NCBI RefSeq assembly: GCF_000217955.3
Contig: NZ_AFOY02000004.1
Location: forward strand, 124,001-188,000
Direction of reading: 5' to 3'
Length of the DNA: 64,000 nucleotides
Source of the DNA: Pseudomonas fluorescens HK44
GTDB taxonomy: Bacteria; Pseudomonadota; Gammaproteobacteria; Pseudomonadales; Pseudomonadaceae
Shown here: positions 62,890 through 64,000 of the stretch, in pieces
Layout of the letters: every line of letters starts with the position of its first letter
Numbering within the stretch: the first letter of the stretch is position 1
Position numbers and translations under genes: made by a program
Notes under the pieces: model-generated
The model's database searches: none
Told to the model about the DNA's origin: nothing
What the model saw: only the letters and a program-made list of their open reading frames with translations

Positions 62890-63518
62890 GGCGTAGTGTC
62901 CCGAGTGGATGAAAGGGAGACATCGGGGCCGAGCACGCGCGCGAGGTGCTGATGCACACTGCGGCGATAGCGCGCGGCAGGCGCGCCACCGGCGGGCCGG
63001 TGATAGCGTCCGATCGCGAGCAGCCAGTCCTCGCCGGGGGTGTGTTGTTCGCGCAGAATGTCGGCGGCGATGGCGAGGTTCCGGTACGGATCGAGCAGCT
63101 CGCAGGGATGGGTGTAGCGGTGCGCCTGGTAGCCGAGATTGACCTGGCCGAGGCCGGCGTCGATACGGTTGGCCGGCGACTGACCGAGTGCCTGCTTCAG
63201 GCGCGCGCATGCCTCAGCGCGCGTGGCGTAGCGCTCCGGCATGCCGACGACATTGAGCGTCCACGGCCAGGGGATCAGGCGACCCTGTAGCGATGCGCCG
63301 CTTTCCTGTAGCGCCACCGCGTACAGCACCGCCGATGGAACACCGGCCTGGTGCGCGGCAATCTGATAGGCCGGCGGCGGCACTTCCTGCGCGAGGGTGG
63401 CGTTCGCCCATGAGCCGATCGCGAGAAACAATGCCACGGCCATGTGGCTTACGGTGATAGCCGCCGTCGGCTGGGACCGGATGGAGGGGCGTGTGGACCG
63501 GTCTATTGCTGCTGCCAT
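62886..63518 (-). CDS. Lytic transglycosylase, ICE-encoded (VirB1-like)
   Basis: A 210-residue SLT-domain protein. After a hydrophobic signal segment (MAVALFLAIGSWANATLAQ) come HQAGVPSAVLYAVALQESGAS with the catalytic Glu, RIDAGLGQVNLGYQAHRY, and LAIAADILREQH plus LLAIGRYHRP. It opens the peptidoglycan for the conjugation channel. ATG at 63518 overlaps the preceding gene; 63443, right before the signal peptide, is an alternative start. Confidence 0.85.
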   Translation of the reverse strand: MAAAIDRSTRPSIRSQPTAAITVSHMAVALFLAIGSWANATLAQEVPPPAYQIAAHQAGVPSAVLYAVALQESGASLQGRLIPWPWTLNVVGMPERYATRAEACARLKQALGQSPANRIDAGLGQVNLGYQAHRYTHPCELLDPYRNLAIAADILREQHTPGEDWLLAIGRYHRPAGGAPAARYRRSVHQHLARVLGPDVSLSSTRDTTP

Positions 63519-64000
63519 TGGCCGTTCACCTCGCGCACCACGGCGGGCAGGTTGCCTGGCAGTCCGAGCGACAGCCACCTACCTGCATCGTGGTTGAGCG
63601 TGATGGCGCGAGAGCGCACCTTCGCTGCGTCGATGCCTGCTTGTGTCGCCCACTGCCGGATACGCGTGTCGTCCTGGCGGCTACCCACCATGTAGACATC
63701 GAAGGCTGTTCCAGTGGCCTGCAATTGCTGCACGCGCTGATCGCACGGCAGGCAATCTGCCTTGATAAATACCGCAATACGGCCAGAACCGGCGTTGCCA
63801 GCGCCGGGCACCTTCGCGCCGGGGAGGTTCACGCGTTGTTGACCCGGAAACAGGCGCTGCCAGGCCGAATCGTAGGCCCGCTGATAAGCGAGCGTCTTGT
63901 CTACCCGCCGAGCTTCGGTTTGCACCTGGAGTACCGCATAGCGGTCGCGCTCTTCGTTGCTGGGGGCCTCGACGCCGAGTGCAGTGAGCGGATCAAGGTT
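63503..64000 (-). CDS. ICE protein, TIGR03759 family (5' end cut off)
   Basis: The visible 165 codons read without stop to the window edge, beginning NLDPLTALGVEAPSNEERDR. The C-terminal thioredoxin-like part has IAVFIKADCLPCDQRVQQLQ (CxxC) and GLPGNLPAVVREVNGQW. This is the integrating conjugative element protein of the TIGR03759 group, usually exported and placed just before the lytic transglycosylase gene, as here. The N-terminus and signal peptide lie beyond 64000. Confidence 0.85.
   Translation of the reverse strand, partial: NLDPLTALGVEAPSNEERDRYAVLQVQTEARRVDKTLAYQRAYDSAWQRLFPGQQRVNLPGAKVPGAGNAGSGRIAVFIKADCLPCDQRVQQLQATGTAFDVYMVGSRQDDTRIRQWATQAGIDAAKVRSRAITLNHDAGRWLSLGLPGNLPAVVREVNGQWQQQ

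Overview
The window reads as Gammaproteobacterial accessory DNA, most likely from a Pseudomonas. The NahR-, NahG-, CatA- and GlcB-like proteins resemble Pseudomonas versions as I remember them, there is an OprB-type porin, and the right end carries the conserved transfer genes of an integrative and conjugative element (ICE) of the PFGI-1/clc type. No tRNA, rRNA or CRISPR array was seen. Nearly everything is catabolic: transporters, flavin and NAD(P) oxidoreductases and local regulators. All identifications come from reading translated sequence and recalled families; no search was run.

Left part (1-18.3 kb). A NahR-like regulator faces an operon for an aromatic-acid transporter, salicylate 1-hydroxylase, catechol 1,2-dioxygenase, an aryl-alcohol dehydrogenase and a salicylaldehyde-type dehydrogenase. 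Together these would take salicyl alcohol or salicylaldehyde to cis,cis-muconate. A second system follows around an IclR-type regulator: transporter and acyl-CoA dehydrogenase on the minus strand, then enoyl-CoA hydratase, two-domain 3-hydroxyacyl-CoA dehydrogenase, thiolase, family III CoA-transferase and EtfBA on the plus strand. This is a complete beta-oxidation set, suited to a dicarboxylate such as adipate. Two inverted repeats with the same TTTCG-N5-CGAAA core lie in the divergent region.

Middle (18.3-42 kb). An AcoR-like sigma-54 activator faces an operon with a good -24/-12 promoter: short-chain dehydrogenase, Baeyer-Villiger monooxygenase, semialdehyde dehydrogenase, OprB porin and a butanediol/acetoin-type dehydrogenase. 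With the neighbouring beta-oxidation operon this could form a route from a cyclic alcohol or ketone, through a lactone, to a dicarboxylate. Next come two luciferase-like monooxygenases with two tandem paralogous TIM-barrel isomerases, then a run of small detoxification-type genes (DoxX, esterase, DODA dioxygenase, NADP oxidoreductase, hydrolase, nitroreductase, quinol monooxygenase, tautomerase), three LysR regulators and two drug-type MFS transporters.

Right part (42-59.1 kb). An IclR regulator faces a DadA-like oxidase, RidA, a GlcG-like protein and malate synthase G, which looks like amine oxidation to glyoxylate and capture as malate. A complete IS21-family element (47520-50100, 7-bp target duplication GCTCAGG) sits exactly at the stop codon of the next LysR gene. 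That LysR faces a polyamine/opine-type ABC importer followed by a three-subunit opine oxidase/hydroxyproline dehydrogenase-like flavoenzyme and another sarcosine-oxidase-like enzyme.

Right edge (59.4-64 kb). Overlapping minus-strand ICE genes: TIGR03747 membrane protein, TraD coupling protein, TIGR03765 protein, lytic transglycosylase and a TIGR03759 protein cut by the window end. A 26-bp copy of the IS21 terminus lies 9 bp from the last transfer gene, at the boundary with the catabolic block. The catabolic genes are therefore plausibly ICE cargo, although no attachment site or integrase is visible.
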